From assembly GCA_963995525.1 (NCBI GenBank), contig OZ023205.1:50565681-50629680 (forward strand): 64,000 bases of DNA, given 5' to 3'. Under the pieces are notes generated by a model, which ran no database searches, was not told the origin of the DNA, and was given only the letters and a program-made list of their open reading frames with translations. This stretch comes from Escarpia spicata. Lineage: Eukaryota; Annelida; Polychaeta; Sabellida; Siboglinidae. Position numbers and translations under genes: made by a program. Shown here one piece after another: positions 53,401-63,956 of this stretch (position 1 is the first letter of the stretch; every line of letters begins with the position of its first letter).

Positions 53401-54578
53401 CCTGTCCCACTGTCAACAGATTGCAGCAGATTCTCTGAGAAAACTGCTGCCCCCTTTCCACTAAGATGGAGGCCATCTCTCATGTACATATCTTCCCTCC
53501 CAACAAAGTATCCCCATAAATCTGTGAATCCCACCCCCTCTTCTTCACACATCTGCTCAGCTAGTGCATTGATCGCCATCCTCTTGCAGTTTCTATACGT
53601 TGCTCCCATTACTGGCAAAATTCCTGACAAAATAACCTGTTCGACTCTCGTCTTCTTTAGCTTCCTCACTAACTGTCTATACTTCTGTACTATCGCAGTT
53701 GTTCCCTCCCTGTCTGCATTATTTGTTCCTACATGTACCAGTATAGACCCCCCCTTGCCATGTCCCAATACCTTCTCTACCCTGTCAGTTACATGTTCAA
53801 TCCTAGCCCCCGGTAAACAAACAACGATGTCCTTCCCCTTGCTCAGTGTCTTGTCCGTCTTTCTCATAATGGAGTCACCCATAAACACCCTCTCTTTCCT
53901 CATTGCCCCCTCAATCACTGCCTTAGAATAGCTCCTTCTTCGGTTTGCATCTGTCTGTTTGTTGTCTTTCCCCCCTACCGTCTTCTCTCCTGTCACATTC
54001 TCTTCCGATCCATTCTTTCCTGTCGCTTTTTCTCTTGTCACCTTTCCTCCTGTCAGCGTCCCTTTTATCGACTTCTCTTCTATCACATTTGCTCTCACTT
54101 CCTTCTTTCGTCCCTTCTTCTTTCGTCCCGTCTCATTTTCCTCTCTCCTCTCCCGTTCCATCTTCCCTCCCTCATTCTCTACAGTCACTTTCTTCCCTGT
54201 CACCTTCACGCTTGTCACGTTTTCTGTTGTCGATTTTCCAATGTCTTCCCCTCCAATCACCTTCTCTCCTCTCAATCTCCTTTCCTCGGTTTTCTTGCCA
54301 CTGCTATTCTCCTTCAGTCTTGCAGTATCCTCACCTCTCTCCCTGTCGTCTCTTTCCATTCGACCTGCCTCCTTGCTAATTCCCATCTCCATTCCCTTCA
54401 CAATATCTGTCAACCTAACTATCTCCTTCTGCAAACACTCCACCTTCCAACATCCAATGCACTGAAAGGTGAATCCTTCCTCCATGGTTTCTGCCCATGA
54501 CTTTCCACACCCGGACAATGCAAAATCTACCCAGCTGTGGCAGTGATCGCACACCAAGTGTTGCTTGCAAGGCGCCAT
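53382..54578 (-). CDS. CR1 ORF1: zinc-finger plus SGNH esterase-like protein (copy B)
   Basis: Intact frame of 398 codons. N-terminus has a Cys/His cluster (CKQHLVCDHCHSW, FQCIGC) like a PHD-type finger. A long Lys/Glu/Thr-rich low-complexity middle contains GEKV/TGK repeats. The C-terminal SGNH hydrolase-like domain has GDSIMRKTD (block I), VHVGTNN (block III), MRDGLHLSGKG (block V). ORF1 proteins with an esterase domain are known in CR1 elements; RNA binding and membrane association have been proposed. Confidence 0.85.
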   Translation of the reverse strand: MAPCKQHLVCDHCHSWVDFALSGCGKSWAETMEEGFTFQCIGCWKVECLQKEIVRLTDIVKGMEMGISKEAGRMERDDRERGEDTARLKENSSGKKTEERRLRGEKVIGGEDIGKSTTENVTSVKVTGKKVTVENEGGKMERERREENETGRKKKGRKKEVRANVIEEKSIKGTLTGGKVTREKATGKNGSEENVTGEKTVGGKDNKQTDANRRRSYSKAVIEGAMRKERVFMGDSIMRKTDKTLSKGKDIVVCLPGARIEHVTDRVEKVLGHGKGGSILVHVGTNNADREGTTAIVQKYRQLVRKLKKTRVEQVILSGILPVMGATYRNCKRMAINALAEQMCEEEGVGFTDLWGYFVGREDMYMRDGLHLSGKGAAVFSENLLQSVDSGTGCIYLN

Positions 54579-54914
54579 ATCCCGATCAGAATTGATTTAA
54601 TAACTTAACTAACTTATATCAGATTCAGACTGTTTATTACCAAGTAATTACCGGCAAGCAAAATTCAATATGTGTAGTTAGTTTGGTACCTATGTGACAT
54701 ACTTATGGCATGGCCTAGAAATTATGTTTTATTTACGATTCTAATGCTATAAGCGATACTTTGTTTACTGTTGCTGTTGTATTATGGTAGCATGTTGGAA
54801 GTATGCGATATGAGCATCAAGCACTGTGTCTGCTAGCGAGTAGCCATGGAAGATGTCCTAAGTTTTAATGGACGGTTGGCGCCATCTGTTGGCCCTAGAG
54901 GCAGTTTAATAAAA

Positions 54915-56047
54915 ATGGCGACTACGTTTGCGATGGTGCTTGATCAGCATGGCTAAGAACTATCAGTTCGCGACGGTACCAAACTCGGATCATGCTAAAA
55001 CGTTAAATGGTGCGATCCAAACAGACTGGAAACGTTGTGCGCTTTGCCAAAAGTACACGGAAGAAAGACTTATTTATCCCGATGGGAGGAAGAATACACC
55101 CTCAGGATATGAAACCGTCGCACAGAATATACTGCAGTTCTACAGGTTAGGCTCCGTACCGCTAAACGTTGACATAACAAGGCTAGATGATGGCGCGGCA
55201 ACGGCCAAACATTACTATCTAACCAGGCAGGATGGCACAAATCTTGCTTGCTATCATTTTGTACGATGAAACTGAACCGAGCCCAAAAGAGGAATCAGGA
55301 ATCTGAAAAACAGAAGTGTGTATGTTTCGTCTGTGATCAAACAGGTGAAAAAGAAACTCTTCACAATGCCACAACTGCTAATAGTGATGCTATGGTCAGA
55401 CACTGTGCCACGGAATTGAGCGACACTAAACTACTAGCAAAAGTTAGCAGCTGGTGACATGGTTGCTATTGATGCAATGTACCATTTGTCTTGCATGACG
55501 AAACTGCGAAATCGGCAGAAGGACCCCAAAACGCATGTAAAAAAACATCTCCACTGACTTGGCAAACACTGTATGTGCCCGCGACCATGCGGAACAGGTT
55601 GTGTGTTCTCCTCAGCTCAGAACTGGCGTTTTTACTTGTGGTGCTGTGGACAACATTAATCATAATATAATAATAAGATAACTTCAATTGCGCCTAAATC
55701 CTTGGAAACCAAGCTCAGAGGCGCATCAAAACAAAAGGATTGGTCTATCTAAAAATCCATAAGCACTATTCCAGTTGTCAACATGTGGGTCAAGGCGCTA
55801 GGGAGGTCCGGTGGATAAAGCTCTTGTGCCAACTTTCCACCTACCAAGTCCTGGACATTGGGGTTGGAGTCCAAGTGACACAGGATGGAAACCATTCTGG
55901 ACTGACCTACCAGAGGCATCAATGTCTTGCTATGAGCTAGTGCACTGTGGGTGCAAGAAGGGGTTTAGACGCAAGTGTAAATGCTGGTCGTCTAGTCTGC
56001 AATGCACCGAGCTGTGTAGCTGCATTGGCGCATGTGGCGACCCTTGA
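54915..56047 (+). pseudogene. Decayed copy of the PIN/FEN-like CXC family (N- and C-terminal parts)
   Basis: Three frames in order: WKRCALCQKYTEERLIYPDG with GYETVAQNIL (54,990-55,150); MKLNRAQKRNQESEK with CVCFVCDQTGEKETLHNATT (55,265-55,390); then AGDMVAIDAMYHLSCMTKLR (from 55,449, another frame). After a gap, WKPFWTDLPEASMSCYELVH and CGCKKGFRRKCKCWSS with LCSCIGACG (55,880-56,045), a CXC/tesmin-like cysteine-rich end. The nuclease-like middle is missing. Same family as the - strand relic at 41.9-44.3 kb. Confidence 0.6.
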
Positions 56048-56579
56048 CATATGAGAGGGCTTATACTGCATGCAGTGAGTAAAATATGACTGTTATTTTA
56101 ACATGTGTATGATTATAGTCCATTGTTAAACACATAAGAGTTATAATCATCATTTAATAGCCATATATATGGATATCCATGGCATATCTAGATTAATTTA
56201 AAAAAAATTAAACAGCATGGATACCTAGCAAGTATTCCCAGTTAGGTGAATTAAAATAAAATATAAGATCTTGTATGTCAGCCATTTTGAATTCCAATAT
56301 GGCGGTCATCTGATGATACAGCATATGGCGAAAATGGATTCCTTTACCCTGAAAATGATGGTTTAGACACCAAGAACATGTTTCTATGTTGCTTAGAAGT
56401 TGAGCGACTTGGTTAAAGGGAATATAAACATCTATTGCTCGAATTCATGTTATATTACATCCTGCTATCTATTTCCACGTCCACCAAGCCAACAAAATCA
56501 AACAAATTCAATTAATTAGAAATTTTATGGTGTGCATCCGGACATTTTCGAATATGCATATTTTTGGCGCGCTTTTCGG
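56048..56579. other. Intergenic, nothing identified
   Basis: AT-rich; the phrase gccattttgaattccaatat with atggcgg is repeat-like but I could not place it. Confidence 0.4.
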
Positions 56580-57228
56580 GATGCCGAGAAGTGACGTCAC
56601 TTATGACTCAAACTCGCATCAGGCCGACCCTTTCCATGCATTCAGAGCATGTTTACAAGGATAGCTTTTGGGTCGAAACGAGCGTCAGAACGAGTTATTG
56701 TGCAATATTCCGACGTAATACAAACACTAGTCATCATAGAGGAACAAGCAGTTATCTTACGGTTCCACATGAATCGAATTTTATTCAAAACATCGAATGC
56801 GAATGGGCCTATAAGTCGACTAGGTTTCGCCGAGCTTGGGCTCGTTTTCAGAATAATTATATCAAATGCAACCAACGGGAGATAATCTACACCAATAAAC
56901 ATACATAGCAAACATATATTGTATCCAGCTACATAAAGTAACGTGTATAATCTCATAATATCACTAGAATATCGATATATGAATGAGTTGTATAATTTAT
57001 CATAACAACTTAAATCAGCTAGAGAGTTTCCGCTGGTCCCGCTAGTTCAGTGGGTAGGCGCGTTGGTTACTTATCATTTATTTTACAATCGGGTGACGCC
57101 GGTTCAATCCTGACAGCATGCAAACCTTTGATTTTCTTTACACTTTTTTTGTTTACGTTTTCACGAAGTAATATAAACAAAATCATTTTATACTATAATG
57201 CACAGTTTGTAAATAATTTTTATATACT
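56580..57228 (+). repeat. Dispersed repeat R4, copy 1, with tRNA-like segment
   Basis: About 600-650 bp matching 60,085-60,705 in order (gcaggccgaccctttc-type start, ggtcgaaacgagcgtcagaa, ccgagcttgggctcgttttc, aaccaacgggagataatcta). It ends in a tRNA-like part (57,040-57,118: gctagttcagtgggtaggcg, ggttcaatcc B-box) lacking a clear cloverleaf. Confidence 0.75.
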
Positions 57229-57478
57229 AGGGTGTGGGGGGCATTCTAAATGGCCGGGTGTGGTTGGTTCCCCTCACCTTTGCTGTAAATTATTTATTAG
57301 AATGATATAGGCTAAGGCACTCCATGTATATATTGTATTGTATGGTTTAATGTTTGGCTTAATACAAAGCTCTGGTACAAACTGACATCTGCCTTGTTAT
57401 TTACAGCAAACTAGCTACGATTCTGAGTCAGTAACACCACCACTACATTAACAGGGAACACTGTCCCACATAAATAAA
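57228..57478 (+). repeat. Dispersed repeat R3, copy 2
   Basis: Inverted relative of 24,230-24,465, inserted within R4: R4-type sequence (gtagtaattatttaatcgcc, cacaaaaatgaaaatatggt) resumes right after it. Confidence 0.75.
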
Positions 57479-57529
57479 TAAAAAATTGTAGTAATTATTT
57501 AATCGCCACAAAAATGAAAATATGGTCAT

Positions 57530-58099
57530 TATGTAACAATGTTGTATGCCAATTTCCATGCTTTTGTCAAAAAGTGCACAATTCGTCAACATTGTGGCTC
57601 TTAGCCGCTGTACTGTACCATACTCACATATGTACAGTCAGATTCTATATTTATACATTAAGCTAGCCTTATGAATATTCCGCCTTCCGACCAGGGGCGT
57701 AGTTCCAGCAGGCAGGGCTGAGTCCACTTACACAAAATCAAATCAATTAAACTGCAAAAATGTCACTCAATTACAGTACACCACTAATTAACTACAACAC
57801 TCATTAAATGATTAATAGGATTTGCCAAAACGTTTATCAATTATATGGCATACAACTATTACAAGGGTATATAGGCTGAAAAAAGCCAATCATTAAGTAA
57901 AATTGATTGCAAAATAAATGTTCTTAATTTGAATTTATCACTTATTCTATCTTAGTTTTATGATGGGTTAAGTTCCTCTAGTAACGCCACGTGGTGATCA
58001 ATGCTAGGAGTGACCAGTACTCAATGTTTGAGTCTGCCGATAAGTGTCTGCGGTTGGGTAGAGTGAACAGGTGGGATTTTGATACAGGAAAAATACTCA
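57530..58099. other. Intergenic, nothing identified
   Basis: AT-rich sequence without gene or repeat support. Confidence 0.45.
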
Positions 58100-58735
58100 C
58101 GAGTAACGAGGGTTCCAATGGTGACATCTAGCTCTCATCACGAAAATCACCAGTATTTGACGAGGAATCCTGGGGATGGTTTAAAGAGGCTAAGAACCTT
58201 AACACCAGTAGTCCGAGAGTCAGCTCTATCAAACTGGCGACGATGGATGTGTATACACGGCTGTACATCATCGGATGGTACTAGGTAGAATGCGCGAGTG
58301 AAGGCATGCTGCTCTTCTCCAAACCTGCTGTGCAACGCCATTAGCAACTGGTCAAGCGTAGGTATTGTTATATTGCGCTTGTAATCCTCCTTGGTGTCCT
58401 CGGCTGGGGCAGTATCACGATCGCTGACGTCAACATGTGCGTGGATGTGAAGGTTTCACCCATGCTCTTTCTCCCATCTTACTCATCTCGGAGTACAACT
58501 CGTCATGGAAACTTTCTACATTCTTAATCTGGTCAGTTGCTTTGCCAATGTCGATTGTTTTTGATTGCAAACTGACACTGATTGGTCGGTGCGGTCACGT
58601 GTTTGCCATCATCACGATGTCCCCGTAGAGGTATATTCTGTCTCCGACAGAATATGATGGTTTTAACGATAGGCATAAATTTTGCTCTGTTTGCTCTCAG
58701 GGCGGGCAGGAATTTTTCCAGGGAGGGGCAAGATA
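58100..58735 (-). pseudogene. hAT transposase remnant (DUF4371/ZMYM1-like)
   Basis: On the - strand: IIFCRRQNIPLRGHRDDGKH, a signature of DUF4371-type hAT proteins. It is followed in other frames by IKNVESFHDELYSEMSKMGE and TKEDYKRNITIPTLDQLLMA with LHSRFGEEQ, the later part of the same family. Large internal deletion and frameshifts. Confidence 0.7.
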
Positions 58736-58871
58736 TATATATATGTATATAAATATATATACATGTATATATATATATATTAATATATATGTATATTACA
58801 CACAAATATACAACACACACACACATATATGTATATATATATATATACATACATACACGCACACACACACG

Positions 58872-58932
<61 letters not shown>
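58733..58932 (+). repeat. (TA)n/(CA)n microsatellite
   Basis: TA-rich stretch 58,733-58,852 then mostly pure CA repeat to 58,932. It adjoins the 3' end of the RTE-like LINE below and probably is its simple-sequence tail. Confidence 0.9.
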
Positions 58933-58934
58933 TC

Positions 58935-59690
58935 CTTTCTTCCCATTGCGGGGTAGGTCCATGCCACTCAATAGCTTCTTCCGCGTTTCTCGGTATTTCT
59001 CTCCATCTCTGTCTGTCGTCCGCAATGACCTTCCACACTTAGCTGTTCACACTTGCTCTCCTAAGGTCCCTTTTCATGTTGCCATGCCATCTCAGCTTTG
59101 GTCTTCCTCTTCGCCATTTGCCATCCTCTTTTGGACTTCGTACTTTGCATGTATCCTGCCCATCTCATTCTGCCGTTCCACACTCTTCCATACTGCCGCG
59201 CGCTCCTGCTTGCTCCCTCCTCTGTATTTCTTTACTACTTCCTCCACCCTCACACACTGTACTGCCAAAGCTGTTCAATTGTTTAGTGCTCTTTCTGCAG
59301 ATCCACCTCCTGTTCACCTATTCACATCATGTCAGTCCTCCAGATTTATTTGGAGGCCATGTTGTCTAAAGGTGTTACTCCATTCTTGCAATGCTTACTA
59401 TAGTTCCTCTTTGTTGTCAGCCACCATTGCTTGGTCGTCTGCATATAGTATCTTCTTAAGTTCTTCCTGTTCCGATACCTTTCGACTGATCAGATTCAAC
59501 ACCATAATGAGAAGCAGGGGACTCAAAGCATTTCCCTACACCCACTCCAAATTGTTCCGATGTTTCTCCTTCGATCCTCACCACTGCTGTTGTCTTCTTG
59601 TACAATGCCTCCACTATTCTGAACTGATGCGTATAGCCGTAGCCGCAGCTGAAGAGAGATCTGTGATTACCTAAACCACAGTGTCCACAG
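58935..59690 (-). mobile_element. RTE-like LINE, 3' fragment
   Basis: On the - strand, in several frames: MRMVLNLISRK.. near 59,500, LQINLE.., the LRWHG tail, then DRQRWREIPRNAEEAIEWHG near 58,960-59,020, the usual C-terminus of RTE-type reverse transcriptases. 5'-truncated and frameshifted, with microsatellite tail. Confidence 0.65.
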
Positions 59691-60084
59691 CTTGCGGAAG
59701 GCGACGTTGGCCAGCTGCTTTCGTCGAGCGACGTATTCTGTGGAGCGACCCAAGCTTGCGTATCATACGCCACTGTTTCTGTAGGCGGTCAGCGTCTCGG
59801 CTGATACTTGTTCGTTCTGTTTTTAACGACCACTCCGTCAAGCAAGCAATAAGCTTCCCAAAGATGTATGACATGGCAATTCTGTAGTTAAAGGAAATAA
59901 AAACAAGGCATTAGCTAAAATCCGTTTCCCATGTGTACACAAAGTTTAACAGTGTATGTAACATTCGAGAACAATAAAAAAATACAGAAAAATACATTTG
60001 TAGCATAAATTCGATTTTAAATCCGTCTGTATAGCGATTCCCGCGGAAAATATAAATTTAATGAGCTAGGCGATCACGTGGTAT
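59691..60084. other. Intergenic, nothing identified
   Basis: The first ~180 bases may still belong to the LINE or its target; no further feature supported. Confidence 0.4.
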
Positions 60085-60785
60085 CTTGACTCACACTCGC
60101 AGCAGGCCGACCCTTTCTATGCATTCAGAGCTTGTTTGCATGGATGGTTTTGGGGTCGAAACGAGCGTCAGAATGATTTACTGTGCAATATTCCGATGTA
60201 ATACAAACACTAGTCATCATAGGGGAACAAGTAGTTATCTTACGGTTCCACACGAATTCAATTTTATTAAAAACAATGAATGCGAATGAGCCTACAAGTC
60301 GACTAGGTAGCGCCGAGCTTGGGCTCGTTTTCAGAATAATTCTATCGAATGCAACCAACGGGAGATAATCTACACCAATATACATACATAGCAAACATAT
60401 ATCGTATCCCGCTACAGAAAGTAACGTGTATAAGTGTATAATCTTAGAATATCGATGTATGAAGGAGGAGTTGTACAATTTATCATAACAACTTAAATCA
60501 GTCAGCGAATTTCTGTCGGTCCTGCTAGCTCATTTGGTAAAGGCATTGATTCCTCGGCATTTATTTTGTAATCGGGCGACGCCGCTTCGATCCCGACACC
60601 AAACCATTGATTTTTTAAACACTTTTTGTTGTTTATATTTTCACCAGGTAATATAAACCAAATCATTTTTATACTATGATGCACTCTTTGTAAATATTTG
60701 TGTAGTAATTATTTATTCGCCACAAAAATGAAAATATGGTAATTATGTATAACGATGTTTCTAAATTGCATTTATCCATATATAC
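60085..60785 (+). repeat. Dispersed repeat R4, copy 2, with tRNA-like segment
   Basis: Ordered match to 56,580-57,228 and then to the R4 tail at 57,490-57,530. tRNA-like part at 60,520-60,605 (ctagctcatttggtaaaggc, cgcttcgatccc). Confidence 0.75.
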
Positions 60786-61018
60786 ATATATATACACCCT
60801 GTACAGTTAATACATTCTATATTCATTACATTATATTTGTTTGGATAAATACAATTTAGAAACATCGCTATATAATTCCCATATTTAATTTTTTTGGGCG
60901 AATAAATAATTACTACAAAAAAAAAAAATATATATTTACAAACAGGAAGGAAGGAACCAACGCCTTTACCAAATGAGCTAGCAAGACCGACATAAATTCG
61001 CTGACTGATTTAAGTTGT
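60487..61018. repeat. Inverted repeat made of two R4 ends
   Basis: 60,487-60,785 and 60,838-61,018 are imperfect reverse complements: tRNA-like head (gctagctcatttggtaaagg / cctttaccaaatgagctagc), attatttattcgcc / ggcgaataaataat, gatgtttctaaattg / caatttagaaacatc. The loop is about 52 bases. It lies directly upstream of the KLHL gene. Confidence 0.8.
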
Positions 61019-61069
61019 TTTCTGTACATATTTTTTTGCAGATAGGTTATTACATATGTCTTGTTGTAG

Positions 61070-62779
61070 CATCTGCAACGAGGAAGGTCAAACAAGTTCG
61101 TTGATAAGGCATATCAGAATGACTTCATGAAAGGTATTCACCAACTGTACCAGAAGGAAGAATACACCGACGTGACTTTGCAATCGGGTGACGTCGAAAT
61201 CCGGCGTCATCGCCTCGTTCTGGCGGTCGCAAGCGACTACTTCAAGCCAATATTCAAGTGTGACCTTAAAGAAAGCACGTCGAACACCGTCCAGCTGACA
61301 ACAGAATCAGAAATACTAAAAAGCATCGTCCACTATATTTACACCGGCGAAATTGAGCTGACCATCAACAACGTGCAGAGTTTTGTCAAGGCTTGCGACG
61401 TCTTAAAATTAGATGGCTTGAAATCTGGCTGTGAAGATTTCATGGGGGCACAAGTCGACTTGTCCAACTGTGTAGGAATCTACAAATTTGCCGCGTTGTA
61501 TCGACTGCGTAAGGTGCAGGAGGAAGCCAAACGAGTGATGCTAGCCGAGTTTAAAGCTGTTGGGTTTAGTGATCAGTTCAAGGAGTTGTCTTGCAGCGAA
61601 CTCGTCGAATTAATCAAAGATGTGACGTCAGTGTCGATGAAGAGGACATTGTCGTCGAGTCCGTGTTGGACTGGGTCCGGCATGACCTTGACAACAGGAA
61701 GTCGTCCTTAGAAACGATCCTTGAACACGTCCGCCTGCCGTATTGTACTAGCCACTACCTGCGGCACATGAACGTTGACCTGTTGACCCCCAGGTGCTTT
61801 AAATATCTACACGAGGCATTGTCGTTCCAAGCCGACACTGTGCACCAACACGAAATCAGTAGTTGCCGCACTGTGCCACGCTCCAACTTCCGAATGAAGT
61901 CTTGCCTCCTGGTGGTCGGTGGGCTGATTTGTCCGAAGGGGAAAGACGATGGTAACGAGGAGTGCAACCGATGTCAGTACTACAAGGAAGAAGCGAGTTG
62001 CTGGGAATCGCTGACGAAAATGTCGCAGTCGGTCGGCAGGCTGTACAACGTATGCCACGTTGACGGCGGTCTGCTGCTGACAGGTGGCTTCAAGGGAAAT
62101 GCGTTGGCCCAATGCTGGCTCTACGAACTTAGCCAGAAAGAAATGGGAGGCGATGCCTCCACCGATCGCTGCTCGGTGTTACCACCGTAGTGTCTCGATG
62201 GGCAACTGCATGTATGTGGTGGGAGGGATGGGAGTTAGCGGCAAAGTGCTCGCTGCTTTTGCGTGTCTGAACCTTAAACGGCGACAGTGGTCGTCCTTGC
62301 CTGACATGCCACAAGCGGTACATGATCCCGCGGTTGTCACGCACAGCAATAAGATATTTGTGTTTGGTGGTCTAGATGCGCAGAACAAACTTTTGCGTTG
62401 CACGCAGGTGTTTGACACGCGACGGGGTAGCTGGAACACTCTGGCAGACATGTCTGTAGTGTGCAGCCGCGGTGCTGCAGTCGCATTGAACGAGTGCATA
62501 TATGTAGGGGGAGGACACAGTCGCACATGTCTTAGATATGATCCTGATACGGACACATGGATAAAATTGAACAAACCACGTGAAAGGCACTGCAATGCCC
62601 CTTCAGTCGCGTGGCGCGGGTGTATCCTGGTGGCAGGGGGAGGAGGTCCCAACCCAGAGTCGTCGGTCATCGAACAATACGATCAGCGCACTGACACGTG
62701 GTCAGATTGGAAAATATCTCTAGACGCGAAACGCATATGCCATTATATGTTCAATGTTGACCTCTATGCGAACAGTTAA
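61070..62779 (+). CDS. BTB-BACK-Kelch (KLHL-type) gene with two frameshifts
   Basis: Encodes a KLHL-type protein, a family that bridges Cullin-3 ubiquitin ligase to substrates. BTB (61,127-61,470): YTDVTLQSGDVEI, HRLVLAVASDYFKPIF, IVHYIYTGEIEL. BACK (61,475-61,800): NCVGIYKFAALYRL, ESVLDWVRHDL, LPYCTSHYL. Six kelch blades (61,905-62,770) show GG-type turns: LLVVGG, LLLTGG, MYVVGG, IFVFGG, IYVGGG, ILVAGG. The frame changes near 61,622 (one base missing) and near 62,138 (one extra base), so as written the protein breaks. ATG at 61,127 is the likely start; the frame is open back to acceptor-like ttgttgtag (exon start 61,070), so an upstream exon is possible. Stop at 62,777-62,779. Confidence 0.85.
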
Positions 62780-63589
62780 CACACCGTTGTGTATGCCCAG
62801 GCTGGAATGTGTATTGCACACATTATGAAATGTATCAAAGAAATCGCCAATCGGACTAATGCTTAATGTATTGCAAATTGAGTATTGTAAAAACAATCTC
62901 TTTCGTTCCCCTTCATCGTTTGTGTGGTGGTGGCCACTTCATTCCTCTGTACTTTCTACATAACTTGGAATACGTTTTGCAAATCTAGAATAATCTAGAA
63001 TCTTACATTTTAGACTGCCAGCTTGAAATACTTGTGATAATGTGAGTGTAAGTATTATCCAATGATGTGGCTATTTTTAACCCCGCAGAGTGGTTTGTTC
63101 GAATAAACACATCCAACAGCCAGCTGGTTGAAGAGGACATGTGACTAGGGAGTGGTCTCAAGTTAGCAAAGTCCAGAAAAACGTGTAGTGTTTCGTACTG
63201 TTTTGAAACCAACGGATGGAACTGAAGTGACACGGCTACCAAGACAGTACCAACCACGCTGCCCGGTTCTGACTTGCAAAATAACACCAACGTGCAATAT
63301 TATCGGTTCCATTCGCTGTGTGGTGCCATTGATTTGTTTCTCCAGGGATTAGTGGGGACTACCAAGCCATGACGCACACATACGTAATGCTACATATTTT
63401 TGAGTTTGCGACAGTAGTAGTAAAGGGTTTTGGGGGGATCATCCAGTGGTGTTTTCGCCGTATTTTTTAGCGATATTGGGGAGGTTTCGACGTCCGCCCC
63501 CCGAGTAAAGTGAGTAGTCACGTGACCGTATGTGTAACAAGAGGCGCCACCTGGCGGTGGAGTGAGTAGCCATGGAAACCCTATTGTGT
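62780..63589. other. KLHL 3' UTR and flank
   Basis: AATAAA at 63,102-63,107 is a plausible polyadenylation signal about 320 bases after the stop. 63,545-63,558 on the - strand (CCGCCAGGTGGCGC) matches the CTCF consensus except at position 3. Confidence 0.4.
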
Positions 63590-63722
63590 AGATGAGGAAC
63601 GAAAGACCAAAGAGGAAAGTGTAATAACGAAAGATCAAAGAGGAAAGTTTTAAAACGTGGAAGAAAGGAACGAAAGATCAAAGAGTAATAACGAAAGATC
63701 AAAGAGGAAAGTTCTAAAAGGT
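63590..63722 (+). repeat. Short tandem repeat
   Basis: About five diverged copies of aacgaaagatcaaagaggaa plus agt, in variable spacing. Confidence 0.8.
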
Positions 63723-63908
63723 GTATCATTAGAGATAAAGAAGTAAATTTAATGATGTATTGACGAAGTTATAGGTAAGTCTGCCTATGTTGTGTCGTGT
63801 ATAACGAGCAAGGTGGACCATGAGAGATGATGAAGTATACTGAAAGATGTGTGAATAATGTTTATAAACCGTGTATAACGAGGAATAAACGAATATATGA
63901 AACTTTAA

Positions 63909-63909
63909 A

Positions 63910-63940
<31 letters not shown>

Positions 63941-63956
63941 TGAATGAATGAATGAA
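63909..63956 (+). repeat. (TATG)n/(AATG)n microsatellite
   Basis: tatg repeats turning into aatg repeats near the window end. Confidence 0.95.

Larger units (their letters stand above)
51556..54600 (-). mobile_element. CR1-like LINE copy B
   Basis: Two-ORF LINE on the - strand with ORF1 (53,382-54,578) and ORF2 (51,556-53,400, one TGA). An internal deletion in RT and loss of the 3' end make it inactive. It faces copy A head-to-head across about 51,545-51,556, so the pair forms a long inverted repeat with the LTR element in one arm. Confidence 0.88.

Noticed and set aside
57036..57120. Possible true tRNA gene
   Set aside because: A- and B-box-like text is present but the anticodon arm cannot be folded and related copies (60.5 and 60.97 kb) are diverged, so it is a tRNA-derived repeat.
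58829..59674. 281-codon + strand frame starting in His/Thr repeats
   Set aside because: It is the antisense of an RTE-like LINE fragment plus the CA microsatellite.
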